50,725 nt of DNA. It comes from CAZULF01 sp964621215 (GTDB lineage Bacteria > Pseudomonadota > Gammaproteobacteria > UBA1113). The stretch's first letter is position 1. The number at the start of each line of letters is the position of its first letter. The notes under the pieces were generated by a model. It had not been told where the DNA came from, searched no databases, and worked only from the letters and a program-made list of their open reading frames with translations. The DNA lies in NCBI GenBank assembly GCA_964621215.1, contig CAZULF010000002.1, positions 1-50,725 of the forward strand, read 5' to 3'. Positions 15,525 to 24,286 of the stretch are shown here, in pieces. Made by a program: the position numbers and the translations under genes.

Positions 15525-17831
15525 TCATCGACCGCCTGGTTTTCCAGGCTTCCACCCAGACTCTTCAGATTTTTCAGCGGTAGAAGAGGTTTCTGCATTT
15601 TGAGGAACAGTTGGCACTGCAGCCGTCCATAATGATGTGCTTGGTGTTGGCCCTGCTTGACGTTGCTCCCGGAGTGGGGTTGGCTGAGCTGCCGTCCACG
15701 ATGATGAACTGCTTGATGAAGCTGCAGTGGGTCTCCATGCAGCGACACTGGCGCCGAGCCCCTCAGATTGTGCAGAAGTATGCATTGCTCGAGATTGAGC
15801 GAAAGAGGCCGAGCTGCTACTCGACGATGAGCTAGAGTAGGCTTGTGTTGTTGAAGCAGAGCTTTGTACTGATAGCGCATATCCCACAACGCCTTTACTT
15901 ACTTCTAAAAATTTCTTATCAAAATAATAATTCGAATCGATTACATTATTTCCAGCATTATACCCACTAGCAATCATGCTACAATAAGCATTGGTTTCAG
16001 AGCTACTGAAAGGAGTCTTATGCTCTGCTGCTGTTTTGGCTATTGCAGTGAGAGCATCGTGTGCGGTAAGAGTACCTTTTTTGAACGCGTCAATGGTTTT
16101 TAAATGACCTGCTACAACGTCAGGATAACGGACGCCTTCATAATTGGTGCCCGCTATTCCTATTTTAACTCGCACCCCCCATCCATCGGTTTTATTTTTT
16201 ATATAGTGTTCTAACGCATGTAAGCTAAGCGTAGCTTGTTTATCGTATTCGGCCGCTTTTTCCTGATGTTGTTGTATAAAAGGTTTAGGAAGTTCTGTTT
16301 CTGGAAAAGTAGCAGGAATTTCTGCTTTTCTATAAGAAATATATCCATCAGCGCCACGTTCCCAGGTAAATACTTTGTTAGGATCGACGGCAGCATTGGA
16401 AATGCATTCGGAACCTAGCACAAAGGTGCTATTCGCAATCACATGTTCATCCCCTGCATACGCTTTTCCGCCAATTCCAGAACCTGGAAGCGCATTTTCT
16501 GCATTTTCTCCCATGACTGAGCCTAAGGTATTTTTAGCATCACCAGCATTATTAAAACCAACGATTTTATCGGGATGTGCTTTTGCCTTTTCGGTTGCGA
16601 TTGCCAACGCATCGTAACCATGTATTGCAACAGAACAAGGTAATGGCTCTGTCTTTAATCTTTCATTAAATACCTCAGTAAATATTTGTTTAACATCCGG
16701 AGGACCAGGAGCAATAAAAACTTCTTCGTAGCCCAAATTTTCTTTAGATAAAATATCAAAATAAGCATTGGCATACAGGCGAATAACTTCGTTTTTAGTA
16801 TCGAGAGTCATCGGAGCAGTTTTTAAGAACTCACCTAAACCAGCGCCCACAAAACTACCCATATTTGCACCTGATGCGCGTAAACTACTTAACTCGGTGA
16901 GGATATCACGATAAATTTCTTCTGCTAATTCATCACGTTTATCCGACTTTATTTTTCCTTGTTCTAAATATTTAGGATTCGTCGATGCATTCCAATTCAA
17001 CCCAGCGTGATTTACCATTAATAAATCAGGTGCATCAGGGTCGATTTGTCCATCTTTATTTAGAAAAAATTTACCTTTTAATACTTTTGCCGGCATAGTA
17101 CCTAATTCAGATAAACTTTTGCCTAGGATAGCGCTAGCATGTTCCTGGTTTTGAAATCCATACTTAGTTGGATTTGCTTTGGCATCGGCGATTAACTTAT
17201 GAAAATCATTAAATAAGTGTCGGTTGTCAGGACTAACTTGCGCATTAATTAACAAAGCATTATCCATCGGAATAGACCTGGTGGAACCCTCAATTAATCC
17301 TAATTGCTCTCGTGGGATAGTTCGCACGATTTCTGCTAGTTTCATATAAAAAATAGCAGGCAGATCTGGCGGTAAAAAAACAGTGGTGGAATTAATATAC
17401 TCTTTTACTTGTGCGCCAGTGAGTTGAATTTCTTCATTACCAAAAGCCTGCATAACTTGCGCTTCTTGCGGAGGTTGCGCAGTGGTGCTCTTCTTAGTAA
17501 AAAATTCTTGCTCTTGTAAGCTTTTGGCAGAAATAGTGATTGGAGCAATATCGAAAAGTGTATTGGGGTCAACCAAAGTCGACGTTGCATTTTCTAATTT
17601 AGTTTGTGCATGTAATTGATCTGTTTGTTGCAACAAGGATAAATATAATCGACCATTGGCATGAGCTGGTGTTACCCCTGAGTTTCCAAGTTTATAGCTA
17701 TTAAATTTGGGTGTATTTCCACACGCTGCGGCAATGACTATAGAAGGATCTTCCTCCGCAGAAGTTGAGGTAGGTGCATTATCATGTTGATAATAAAGCT
17801 CATTTTCTTTGCTAACTATAGTTTTAGGCAT
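15525..17831 (-). CDS. Large protein with Ser-rich tail, putative effector
   Basis: 768 residues from the ATG at 17831 (GGGGA upstream); an in-frame TTG at 17849 would add six. No family is recognised with confidence. The body (about 60-640) looks globular; segments such as GFNNAGDAKNTLGSVMGENA, followed by a Gly-rich GSGIGGKAYAG stretch, faintly recall nucleotide- or ADP-ribose-binding folds, but this is a guess. From about residue 660 the chain becomes Ser/Ala/Thr-rich with two poly-Ser runs and ends in an acidic EKSEES stretch and a basic tail. No signal peptide. A 16-bp perfect palindrome (CTTATTTATAAATAAG, 17851-17866) and TATACT lie just upstream. Probably secreted or host-directed by analogy with its neighbours, without direct proof. 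Confidence 0.65.
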   Translation of the reverse strand: MPKTIVSKENELYYQHDNAPTSTSAEEDPSIVIAAACGNTPKFNSYKLGNSGVTPAHANGRLYLSLLQQTDQLHAQTKLENATSTLVDPNTLFDIAPITISAKSLQEQEFFTKKSTTAQPPQEAQVMQAFGNEEIQLTGAQVKEYINSTTVFLPPDLPAIFYMKLAEIVRTIPREQLGLIEGSTRSIPMDNALLINAQVSPDNRHLFNDFHKLIADAKANPTKYGFQNQEHASAILGKSLSELGTMPAKVLKGKFFLNKDGQIDPDAPDLLMVNHAGLNWNASTNPKYLEQGKIKSDKRDELAEEIYRDILTELSSLRASGANMGSFVGAGLGEFLKTAPMTLDTKNEVIRLYANAYFDILSKENLGYEEVFIAPGPPDVKQIFTEVFNERLKTEPLPCSVAIHGYDALAIATEKAKAHPDKIVGFNNAGDAKNTLGSVMGENAENALPGSGIGGKAYAGDEHVIANSTFVLGSECISNAAVDPNKVFTWERGADGYISYRKAEIPATFPETELPKPFIQQHQEKAAEYDKQATLSLHALEHYIKNKTDGWGVRVKIGIAGTNYEGVRYPDVVAGHLKTIDAFKKGTLTAHDALTAIAKTAAEHKTPFSSSETNAYCSMIASGYNAGNNVIDSNYYFDKKFLEVSKGVVGYALSVQSSASTTQAYSSSSSSSSSASFAQSRAMHTSAQSEGLGASVAAWRPTAASSSSSSSWTAAQPTPLREQRQAGPTPSTSLWTAAVPTVPQNAETSSTAEKSEESGWKPGKPGGR

Positions 17832-18021
17832 GGTTTTCTGTTTCCCCAATCTTATTTATAAATAAGTATAGCAGAATCAACGTATTCAGTTTTTTAATTG
17901 ATAGCCGTCAGCAGAGCAATAAATATAATTAATTGTTTTTATTATGCTTTTTTCGATCCAAAACGATGCCTTTATAATAAATCTAATTTATGCGATAATA
18001 CATGTAAATAATCAGCGGATC

Positions 18022-18888
18022 ATGATGGCAGAAATGGAAGAAAGAAACTTGCTCCAGACACTACACAATATATTTTCTACAATGCGAACATTTTTTATTG
18101 CATCTCAAATCGTGGGAGAGAAAAAATATGTTTTACCTATGGAAATGATCTGCGAGATTTTTGCTGAACTTGTTTGCGAAGATTTTTTTAAGCAAGCTGA
18201 AAAAACAGATGAAATTATGTTGGCACTTCAGATTCTACAGCCTTATTTAAGTACCAACTTGAGCCTTAGAAACAAATTTAATAAAAGATTGGATTCGACC
18301 CACTTTTTTAGCCCTACATTAATCGCGCTTATGGAGAAAATTGGGCAGCTGGAAAGAGCAGATAGGGTTAATAGGGAAGAGTATGATGCACATATCACCT
18401 TATTAAAGAGACTCATTCAAGAGTATCATGTCAAAACAGAAATTATGACCCCGCCCATCACTCCGAATCCTCCAATGAGCTTACTCAATTTTGCATTCTA
18501 TCGATATAATCAGCTTGAAACATTAAATAAAGTTATTCCTCTTCTACTATTAGGCGGAGCTAATCCTAATATTCCCTTTATTCTCAACGAAGATGGACCA
18601 CCATTAAAACTGACACCGCTTACTATGGCTTGCGCATTGAACAACACATTTATCGTTTCAGAATTAATGCGTTATGGAGCAGATCCAAATCCAAGTTTGG
18701 ATGCAAATATGTCTTCGGAAAATCGCGATGAACTTCAGCGAAAAATAAAAAAATCAACCACAGCATGCCAAGCAACCTTCATCCGCTTCTTTGCGGGAAA
18801 AGAAAAAATAGTATTTGCAGCTTCAGACCCAGACCCGCGTAGGCTTACATCTGAATCGGTCATACTCGCAAAGCATAGATATACCTAG
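18022..18888 (+). CDS. Ankyrin-like repeat protein
   Basis: About 288 residues from the ATG at 18022. The open frame extends to an ATG at 17944, but neither start has a clear ribosome binding site, and a -10-like GATAAT at 17994-17999 favours the later one. The first 170 residues are helical and unassigned. Residues about 172-230 read as one to two ankyrin units: LLLGGANPNIPF, then LTPLTMACALNNTFIVSELM ending in RYGADPN. Ankyrin proteins are frequent secreted substrates in Legionellales, but two units are weak evidence. The gene is convergent with the CoA-transferase genes. Confidence 0.55.
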   Translation: MMAEMEERNLLQTLHNIFSTMRTFFIASQIVGEKKYVLPMEMICEIFAELVCEDFFKQAEKTDEIMLALQILQPYLSTNLSLRNKFNKRLDSTHFFSPTLIALMEKIGQLERADRVNREEYDAHITLLKRLIQEYHVKTEIMTPPITPNPPMSLLNFAFYRYNQLETLNKVIPLLLLGGANPNIPFILNEDGPPLKLTPLTMACALNNTFIVSELMRYGADPNPSLDANMSSENRDELQRKIKKSTTACQATFIRFFAGKEKIVFAASDPDPRRLTSESVILAKHRYT

Positions 18889-18961
18889 TTACAAAAAGGC
18901 ACTAGCTTTTTCTAAAACCCAGACTATGATTTTGATTTTCGGCCTGCTGCTCTTGCTAAAG

Positions 18962-19624
18962 TTACCTCTGAAACTGCATCTCAGGTACGTGTTCTGGGAT
19001 AATCAACTTTCCTGCAGTGATAGAAATAATTTTTTCCACACTTTCACCTGGTGCGCGTTCTACTAAATGGAATGCGCCGTCATAAATGTCTACTACAGCA
19101 TAATCAGTTACCACGCGTTTAATGCAATTCACGCCAGTGAGTGGCAACGTGCATGCAGGTAATAATTTCGATTCACCTTTGGCATTTGCATGCATCATGG
19201 CGACGATAATATTTTTTGCGCCAGCCACTAAATCCATCGCGCCCCCCATGCCTTTAATTAATTTGCCTGGGATCATCCAAGACGCAATACTGCCATTTTG
19301 ATCGACTTCAAACGCACCCAAAACGGTTAAATCAACATGACCGCCACGGATCATGGCGAAGCTTTCAGCAGAGGAAAAATACGCAGCGCCTTTGACGGCG
19401 GTGATGGTTTCTTTACCTGCGTTTATTAGATCAGCATCGACTTCATTTTCGTGTGGATAAGGTCCCATGCCTAATAAACCATTCTCTGATTGCAACATGA
19501 CATGCACATTATGGGGAATATAATTAGCAACTAACGTGGGCATGCCGATGCCTAAGTTGACGTAATCACCGTCTTTGACTTCTTGTGCAATGCGCATAGT
19601 AATTTGTTCGCGAGTTAATGGCAT
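18962..19624 (-). CDS. scoB: 3-oxoacid CoA-transferase subunit B
   Basis: Beta subunit of a class I CoA-transferase (succinyl-CoA:3-ketoacid or acetate/acetoacetate type) that activates acetoacetate. 220 residues with NLGIGMPTLVANY and the catalytic Glu47 in SENGLLGMGP, followed by GGHVDLTVLGAFEVD and MGGAMDLVAGAK. AGGA lies 8 bases before the ATG. It is the second gene of a pair; 83 bp with a family A half element separate it from the A subunit. Together they feed the beta-oxidation genes at 24-30 kb. Exact acyl donor not determinable. Confidence 0.92.
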   Translation of the reverse strand: MPLTREQITMRIAQEVKDGDYVNLGIGMPTLVANYIPHNVHVMLQSENGLLGMGPYPHENEVDADLINAGKETITAVKGAAYFSSAESFAMIRGGHVDLTVLGAFEVDQNGSIASWMIPGKLIKGMGGAMDLVAGAKNIIVAMMHANAKGESKLLPACTLPLTGVNCIKRVVTDYAVVDIYDGAFHLVERAPGESVEKIISITAGKLIIPEHVPEMQFQR

Positions 19625-19666
19625 ATGATTTCATCCTATTATTTGTCGTGCTTCATCCTATTGTTT

Positions 19667-19692
19667 GTCATGCCAGCGAAGGCTGGCATCCA
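19667..19692 (+). repeat. Family A half element
   Basis: One arm of the family A palindrome (starts GTCATGCCAGCGAAGGCTGG), between the two CoA-transferase genes, with no partner arm. Confidence 0.85.
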
Positions 19693-19707
19693 GTTTAATT
19701 GTAATTT

Positions 19708-20406
19708 CTATCTTATCATCCGTCGTTCAATGCGTTTCTCAAAATGTTTACCCAGTATAACGCGATCAACGTAAATACTCGGTGTATGAATATGTTCAGG
19801 ATCCAATTCTCCAGGCTCAACAATTTCTTCTACTTCGGCTACCGTAATTTTACCGGCAGTCGCCATCATGGGGTTAAAATTCATGGCAGTTTTGCGATAA
19901 ATTAAATTGCCATAGGTATCGGCTTTCCACGCTTTCACTAAGGCAAAATCAGCGCTTAATGATTCTTCCATTAAATACATACGACCATTAAATTCACGCG
20001 ATTCTTTGTTTTCACCGACAGGCGTACCATAACCGGTGGCAGTATAAAAAGCAGGAATGCCGGCGCCGCCAGCTCGGATTTTTTCAGCGAGAGTACCTTG
20101 GGGCGTTAAAATCACTTGCAATTCGCCACTGAGGAGTAAGGATTCGAATAAAGCGTTTTCTCCAACGTAGGAAGAGATCATCGTTTTAATTTGGCGCTTT
20201 TCTAGCCACAGGCCTAAACCGAAGCCGTCGACGCCAGCGTTGTTGGATATGCAGGTGAGGCCATTGATGCCCATCTCATGCACAGTAGCGATGAGACCTT
20301 CAGGAATACCACAGAGGCCAAAACCACCGATCATGAGGGTCATGTTAGAGCTGATGCCAGCTAAGGCTTCTTGGTAGGTTTTAACGACTTTGTTTAGTCC
20401 AGACAT
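19708..20406 (-). CDS. scoA: 3-oxoacid CoA-transferase subunit A
   Basis: Alpha subunit, 232 residues. Seen: the GGFGLCGIPEGLI motif that binds CoA, SNNAGVDGFGLG, and TPQGTLAEKIRAGGAGIPAFYT. The ATG at 20406 has an AAGGA site and gives the normal MSGLNKVVKTYQEA start; a longer frame to 20463 runs into the lolC upstream region. First gene of the pair, divergent from lolC with 77 bp between the starts. Confidence 0.92.
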   Translation of the reverse strand: MSGLNKVVKTYQEALAGISSNMTLMIGGFGLCGIPEGLIATVHEMGINGLTCISNNAGVDGFGLGLWLEKRQIKTMISSYVGENALFESLLLSGELQVILTPQGTLAEKIRAGGAGIPAFYTATGYGTPVGENKESREFNGRMYLMEESLSADFALVKAWKADTYGNLIYRKTAMNFNPMMATAGKITVAEVEEIVEPGELDPEHIHTPSIYVDRVILGKHFEKRIERRMIR

Positions 20407-20483
20407 AAAGATTTCCTTCCACTTTGCGGACATCACCGCTACAATGAAGCCTACTGTAACCAAATTTATTGAAAAACAAAAGT

Positions 20484-21734
20484 ATGTTCAAACCTTTACC
20501 ACTTTTTATCGGTCTGCGTTATACGCGTGCGAAACGGCGCAATCATTTTATCTCGTTTATTTCCATGACTTCGATGATCGGTATCGCCTTAGGCGTGATG
20601 GTATTGATTACGGTGTTATCGGTGATGAATGGTTTCGATCAACAAATCCAGCAACGTGTATTTAGCATGGCGCCACAGGTGACTATTAGCACTTACAGTA
20701 ATTTATTACCTGATTGGCAATCGATGGATAAAGCGGTTGCGCATTACCCAGGTGTGGCTGACACAGCGCCGTATATTGCAGGGCAGGGGATGTTAACTGG
20801 TTTTGGGCAAGTGCATCCTGCGATGATCTTTGGTGTATTACCGGATCGCGAAGCAAAAATTTCGCAGTTAGCGAATAAAATGGTAGTAGGCAAATTAGAT
20901 GCATTAACTCCCGGCAGTTTTAATATTGTGTTAGGACAAGAATTAGCAACCAATCTCAGTGCGCAAGTAGGCGATAAAGTCACCTTAATTACCCCCATAG
21001 CTGCTAATACGCCGATGGGTATTATTCCGCGTTACAAACGATTTACTGTGGCGGGTATTTTTAATCCCGGCAGTGGTTTTGGTTTTGATACGACTTTGGC
21101 TTATGTCAATTTAAAAGATGCGCAGGTGCTTTATCAATTGGGTACACAAGTGAGTGGATTACGATTAAAGCTCGATAACTTATATCAAGCCCCCGATATT
21201 TCAAATAAATTATTAGATACCTTGCCGCGTGATACCATGATTATGAATTGGACGCAGCAATACGGTGCGTTTTTTGATGCCGTGAAATTAGAAAAAACCA
21301 TGATGTTTTTGATCATGATGTTGATCATTGCTGTGGCGGCATTTAATTTAGTGTCGGGTTTAGTGATGGTGATTACCGACAAACAATCCGATATTGCAAT
21401 TTTACGCACATTAGGTGCAACGCCCAAAACCGTGATGGCGATTTTTATGATCCAAGGTACCACTATTGGATTGGTAGGGACTTTATTGGGCTTTGTTGGC
21501 GGAATTATATTGTCGTTGAATGCGACTGAAATCGTGCAGTTTATTCAAAATGTATTCCACCTGCAGCTATTATCATCTAGTGTGTATTACGTCGATTATC
21601 TGCCTTCAAAAATTGAAGTATCAGATGTTTGGCATGTATGTAGTTTAGCGGCACTATTAAGTTTACTTGCAACATTATATCCAGCCTGGCGTGCTTCACG
21701 TGTGCAACCAGCGGAGGCATTGCGTTATGAATGA
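20484..21734 (+). CDS. lolC: Lipoprotein-releasing ABC permease LolC/LolE
   Basis: Inner-membrane permease that extracts outer-membrane lipoproteins for LolA. 416 residues: N-terminal membrane segment after FIGLRYTRAKRRNHFISFIS, a large periplasmic domain, and three C-terminal membrane helices (about residues 270-400). The ATG at 20484 gives the family's normal MF-PL-LFIGLRY start; a TTG at 20469 is in frame. Only one LolC/E-type permease is visible here, so it may be LolC, LolE or the single LolF-type protein. It overlaps lolD by 8 bp. Confidence 0.92.
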   Translation: MFKPLPLFIGLRYTRAKRRNHFISFISMTSMIGIALGVMVLITVLSVMNGFDQQIQQRVFSMAPQVTISTYSNLLPDWQSMDKAVAHYPGVADTAPYIAGQGMLTGFGQVHPAMIFGVLPDREAKISQLANKMVVGKLDALTPGSFNIVLGQELATNLSAQVGDKVTLITPIAANTPMGIIPRYKRFTVAGIFNPGSGFGFDTTLAYVNLKDAQVLYQLGTQVSGLRLKLDNLYQAPDISNKLLDTLPRDTMIMNWTQQYGAFFDAVKLEKTMMFLIMMLIIAVAAFNLVSGLVMVITDKQSDIAILRTLGATPKTVMAIFMIQGTTIGLVGTLLGFVGGIILSLNATEIVQFIQNVFHLQLLSSSVYYVDYLPSKIEVSDVWHVCSLAALLSLLATLYPAWRASRVQPAEALRYE

Positions 21735-22401
21735 TATCGTTTTAGAAGCGCGTGATTTACATAAAACCTATCATGATGGCAAGTTAGATGTAGCGGTGTT
21801 ATATGGTGTTAATTTGCAATTACGAAAAGGTGAGCAAATTGCGATAATGGGTTCGTCCGGCTCCGGTAAAAGTACTTTGTTGCATTTGCTAGGTGGATTA
21901 GATAAACCGACGACAGGCGAAGTGATGGTTGCTGGCAAGAATATTCATCAAGTATCAGAGAAAGAACGTTGTGAATTGCGTAATCAACAATTAGGTTTTG
22001 TATATCAATTACATCATTTATTACCGGAATTTACCGTATTAGAAAATGTTTGTATGCCATTATTGCTGCGTAAAAATGCTATCGATGAATCTATCGTTAA
22101 AGCAGAAGCAATATTAAAGAAAGTGGGTTTATCACATCGTTTACGTCATAAACTCGCTGAACTTTCCGGCGGCGAACGTCAACGCACAGCTATCGCGAGA
22201 GCGCTGATTACCGAACCTGCTTGTGTTTTAGCTGACGAACCTACAGGTAATCTCGATCGTCGTACCGCCGAAGGGGTTTATGAAACTATGTTGGAATTAA
22301 ATCACGATTTTCAAACCAGCTTCATCATCGTCACTCACGACCCCACACTCGCCGCGCGCATGGATCGGGTTTATGATTTGACGAATGGGATTTTGACTTG
22401 A
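21727..22401 (+). CDS. lolD: Lipoprotein-releasing ABC ATPase LolD
   Basis: ATPase of the Lol transporter, 224 residues. Walker A GSSGSGKST near residues 42-50, the signature LSGGERQRTAIARAL, Walker B VLADEPTGNLD and the switch His in IVTHD. The family-specific QLHHLLPEFT stretch is present. The ATG at 21727 lies inside the end of lolC, so the two are translationally coupled. A longer frame from 21667 is lolC in another frame. Confidence 0.96.
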   Translation: MNDIVLEARDLHKTYHDGKLDVAVLYGVNLQLRKGEQIAIMGSSGSGKSTLLHLLGGLDKPTTGEVMVAGKNIHQVSEKERCELRNQQLGFVYQLHHLLPEFTVLENVCMPLLLRKNAIDESIVKAEAILKKVGLSHRLRHKLAELSGGERQRTAIARALITEPACVLADEPTGNLDRRTAEGVYETMLELNHDFQTSFIIVTHDPTLAARMDRVYDLTNGILT

Positions 22402-22411
22402 TTCTAAAAAA

Positions 22412-22466
22412 GACCATCATCCTCACACGGTGATGGTCGATGGTTCGATCCCGCTCGTGCCTACCA
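22412..22466 (+). pseudogene. 3' two thirds of a tRNA gene (Val CAC-like), decayed
   Basis: The stretch reads as tRNA positions 22-76: GACCA (end of D stem), anticodon stem TCATC/GGTGA around loop CTCACAC (anticodon CAC), variable loop, GGTTCGATCC T-arm, acceptor CGTGCCT, A73 and CCA. The 5' third is absent, and the T stem has a mismatch and wobbles. The anticodon stem is extended to a 10-bp hairpin (22413-22438), which might also end the lolD transcript. Either a decayed tRNA or an integration scar. Confidence 0.6.
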
Positions 22467-22539
22467 ACCTCAAAGGAATGACTCTACAACACCTTATCGT
22501 AACCCATTGAAATAAAAATAGATTTTCTTTTAAAAACTG

Positions 22540-22664
22540 TTCTGCCGCTTATATCAAAGCTATAAGCGGCAGAAAAAACGAAAAATTTGATTTTTTTTGC
22601 CGTTTATAGTAACATTATAAGTGGCGGAAAAAACATGAAGCTCGATTTTTTCTGCCGCTTATAA
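22540..22664. repeat. Array of five TGCCGCTTATA half-sites
   Basis: A perfect 14-bp inverted repeat (22540-22553 / 22561-22574) with a 7-base centre, a second imperfect one (22591-22608 / 22616-22633) and a single half-site (22646-22664), joined by A/T-rich linkers. The last half-site lies directly before the ribosome binding site of the ATPase gene, which suggests an operator. Confidence 0.8.
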
Positions 22665-22681
22665 CTTTAGGAGCAATGTGG

Positions 22682-24154
22682 ATGAACCTTTCCTCCCCTC
22701 GACAACGGGTTGGTCGTGAGCAAGAGCAAGCGATTTTGCAGCAACTATTAAAGTCAGATAAAGCCGAGTTTTTGGCGTTATACGGTCGTCGCCGTGTTGG
22801 TAAGACCTTTTTGATTAAGACTTTTTTTGAAACAGCGAACAGTGTGTTTTTCTATAACTCAGGTTTAAAGGATGGTACGCTAAAAGATCAGCTAGAGGAA
22901 TTTGCCAAACACATAGGCGAAGCTTTTTATGGTGGTGTATCCCTCATGCCAAGGACCAATTGGCGGGCTGCGTTTGCAGACTTAACTAAAGCGATTGAGC
23001 AAATCCCCAAACGCCAAAAGGTAGTGATATTTTTAGATGAATTGCCCTGGATGGCTACCAAGCGCTCTCGATTGTTGCAAGCCCTTGACTATTATTGGAA
23101 TCGCTACTGGAGCCATGACCCACGTATTAAACTCATTGTTTGTGGTTCATCTGCATCCTGGATACTGGAAAAAATTATCAATAATAAAGGCGGATTATAT
23201 AATCGTGTGACCCGCACCATGCATTTAACACCGTTTAATCTACATGAAACACAGGCTTTTTTAAAAAGACGCGGACATCATTTAAATCAAAAACAAATAA
23301 CAGAACTGTATCTTGCATTAGGCGGTATCCCGCATTATTTGTCATTAGCGAAAAAAGGCTATTCAGCACAACAGTGTTTAGATGAGTTATGTTTTCAAAA
23401 AGGTGGCGCATTAGTCGAAGAATTTGAACGTTTATTTGCGTCACTGTTTAATGATGCGGAATACTATATAACACTGATCCGCGTGATTGCTAAACATCAT
23501 TATGGTATTAGCCAGGTACAATTAATTCAAGAAAGCGGTGCGCCATCGGGTGGGCGGACAGTGCAGCGACTAAAAGACTTGGAAGAAGCTGGATTTATTT
23601 CATCTTTTGTTCCTTATGGTCACCAAGAACGCGGTATTTATTATAAAGTTGTCGATGAATTCAGTTTATTTTATTTACGTTGGATAGAGCCTAATCTCAT
23701 GACCATTAAAAAGCAAACGCATGCAGATGGATTTTGGCTTGCCAAAACGAAGACACCTGCCTGGCGGTCATGGAGTGGTTATGCGTTTGAATCGCTTTGC
23801 TATAAACATCTGCCGCAAATCAGAACGAAACTAAAAATTGATCCAGGTGCAGCGATCGGTAGTTGGCGTCATCAGGCAAAAGCAGCTGATGATCAAGGCA
23901 CACAGATTGATTTATTATTTGATCGTGATGATGGAGCTATTACGATTTGTGAAATTAAATATGCTGAGCAGCCATTCGTTCTTGATAAAGCCTATGCTAA
24001 AACTTTGCTTGACAAAGTTAAGATTTTTCAAACGAAAACACAAAGCAAGAAGCAAATTTTTATTGCCTTAATTGCAGCTAATGGGGTGAAGCCGAGTATG
24101 TATTCAGAAGATTTGATTGATGGGATCGTAATATTAGATGATTTGTTTACCTAA
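22682..24154 (+). CDS. ATPase of the archaeal-type (COG1672) family with nuclease-like C-terminus
   Basis: 490 residues. N-terminal P-loop GRRRVGKT at 35-42, Walker B KVVIFLDELPWM near 111-121, sensor segment IVCGSSASWI, then a winged-helix-like region (GISQVQLIQESG ... RTVQRLKDLEEAGFI) and a C-terminal domain with QIDLLFDR ... ICEIKY that matches a PD-(D/E)xK-type nuclease core (Asp, then Glu-x-Lys). Members of this family are mobile and of uncertain function. ATG 22682 is chosen since AGGAG lies 8 bases upstream; ATG 22676 is too close. The gene stands alone between the tRNA remnant and the fad operon, behind an array of inverted half-sites, which suggests acquisition and possible self-regulation. 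Confidence 0.8.
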   Translation: MNLSSPRQRVGREQEQAILQQLLKSDKAEFLALYGRRRVGKTFLIKTFFETANSVFFYNSGLKDGTLKDQLEEFAKHIGEAFYGGVSLMPRTNWRAAFADLTKAIEQIPKRQKVVIFLDELPWMATKRSRLLQALDYYWNRYWSHDPRIKLIVCGSSASWILEKIINNKGGLYNRVTRTMHLTPFNLHETQAFLKRRGHHLNQKQITELYLALGGIPHYLSLAKKGYSAQQCLDELCFQKGGALVEEFERLFASLFNDAEYYITLIRVIAKHHYGISQVQLIQESGAPSGGRTVQRLKDLEEAGFISSFVPYGHQERGIYYKVVDEFSLFYLRWIEPNLMTIKKQTHADGFWLAKTKTPAWRSWSGYAFESLCYKHLPQIRTKLKIDPGAAIGSWRHQAKAADDQGTQIDLLFDRDDGAITICEIKYAEQPFVLDKAYAKTLLDKVKIFQTKTQSKKQIFIALIAANGVKPSMYSEDLIDGIVILDDLFT

Positions 24155-24223
24155 GCGTGAGGTAAAATAACTTATCATAGATAGATTAGCTGTATTGGTC
24201 TTGATTTAATCGCCATACTCACA

Positions 24224-24252
24224 TTGCCACCCCCCTCACGGTGCGGTATGAT
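24224..24252 (+). promoter_or_regulatory. Promoter of the fadE-fadA-fadB operon
   Basis: TTGCCA (24224-24229), 17-bp spacer, TATGAT (24247-24252), 35 bp before fadE. No clear FadR-type operator was recognised. Confidence 0.65.
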
Positions 24253-24286
24253 ACTCTCGTCTAATAAACAATAGAAGGAATACTTC

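Noticed and set aside
17851..17866. 16-bp palindrome upstream of the 768-residue gene as a PmrA box
   Set aside because: It is an inverted repeat without tandem cTTAAT half-sites; it may be another operator, but not the PmrA type.
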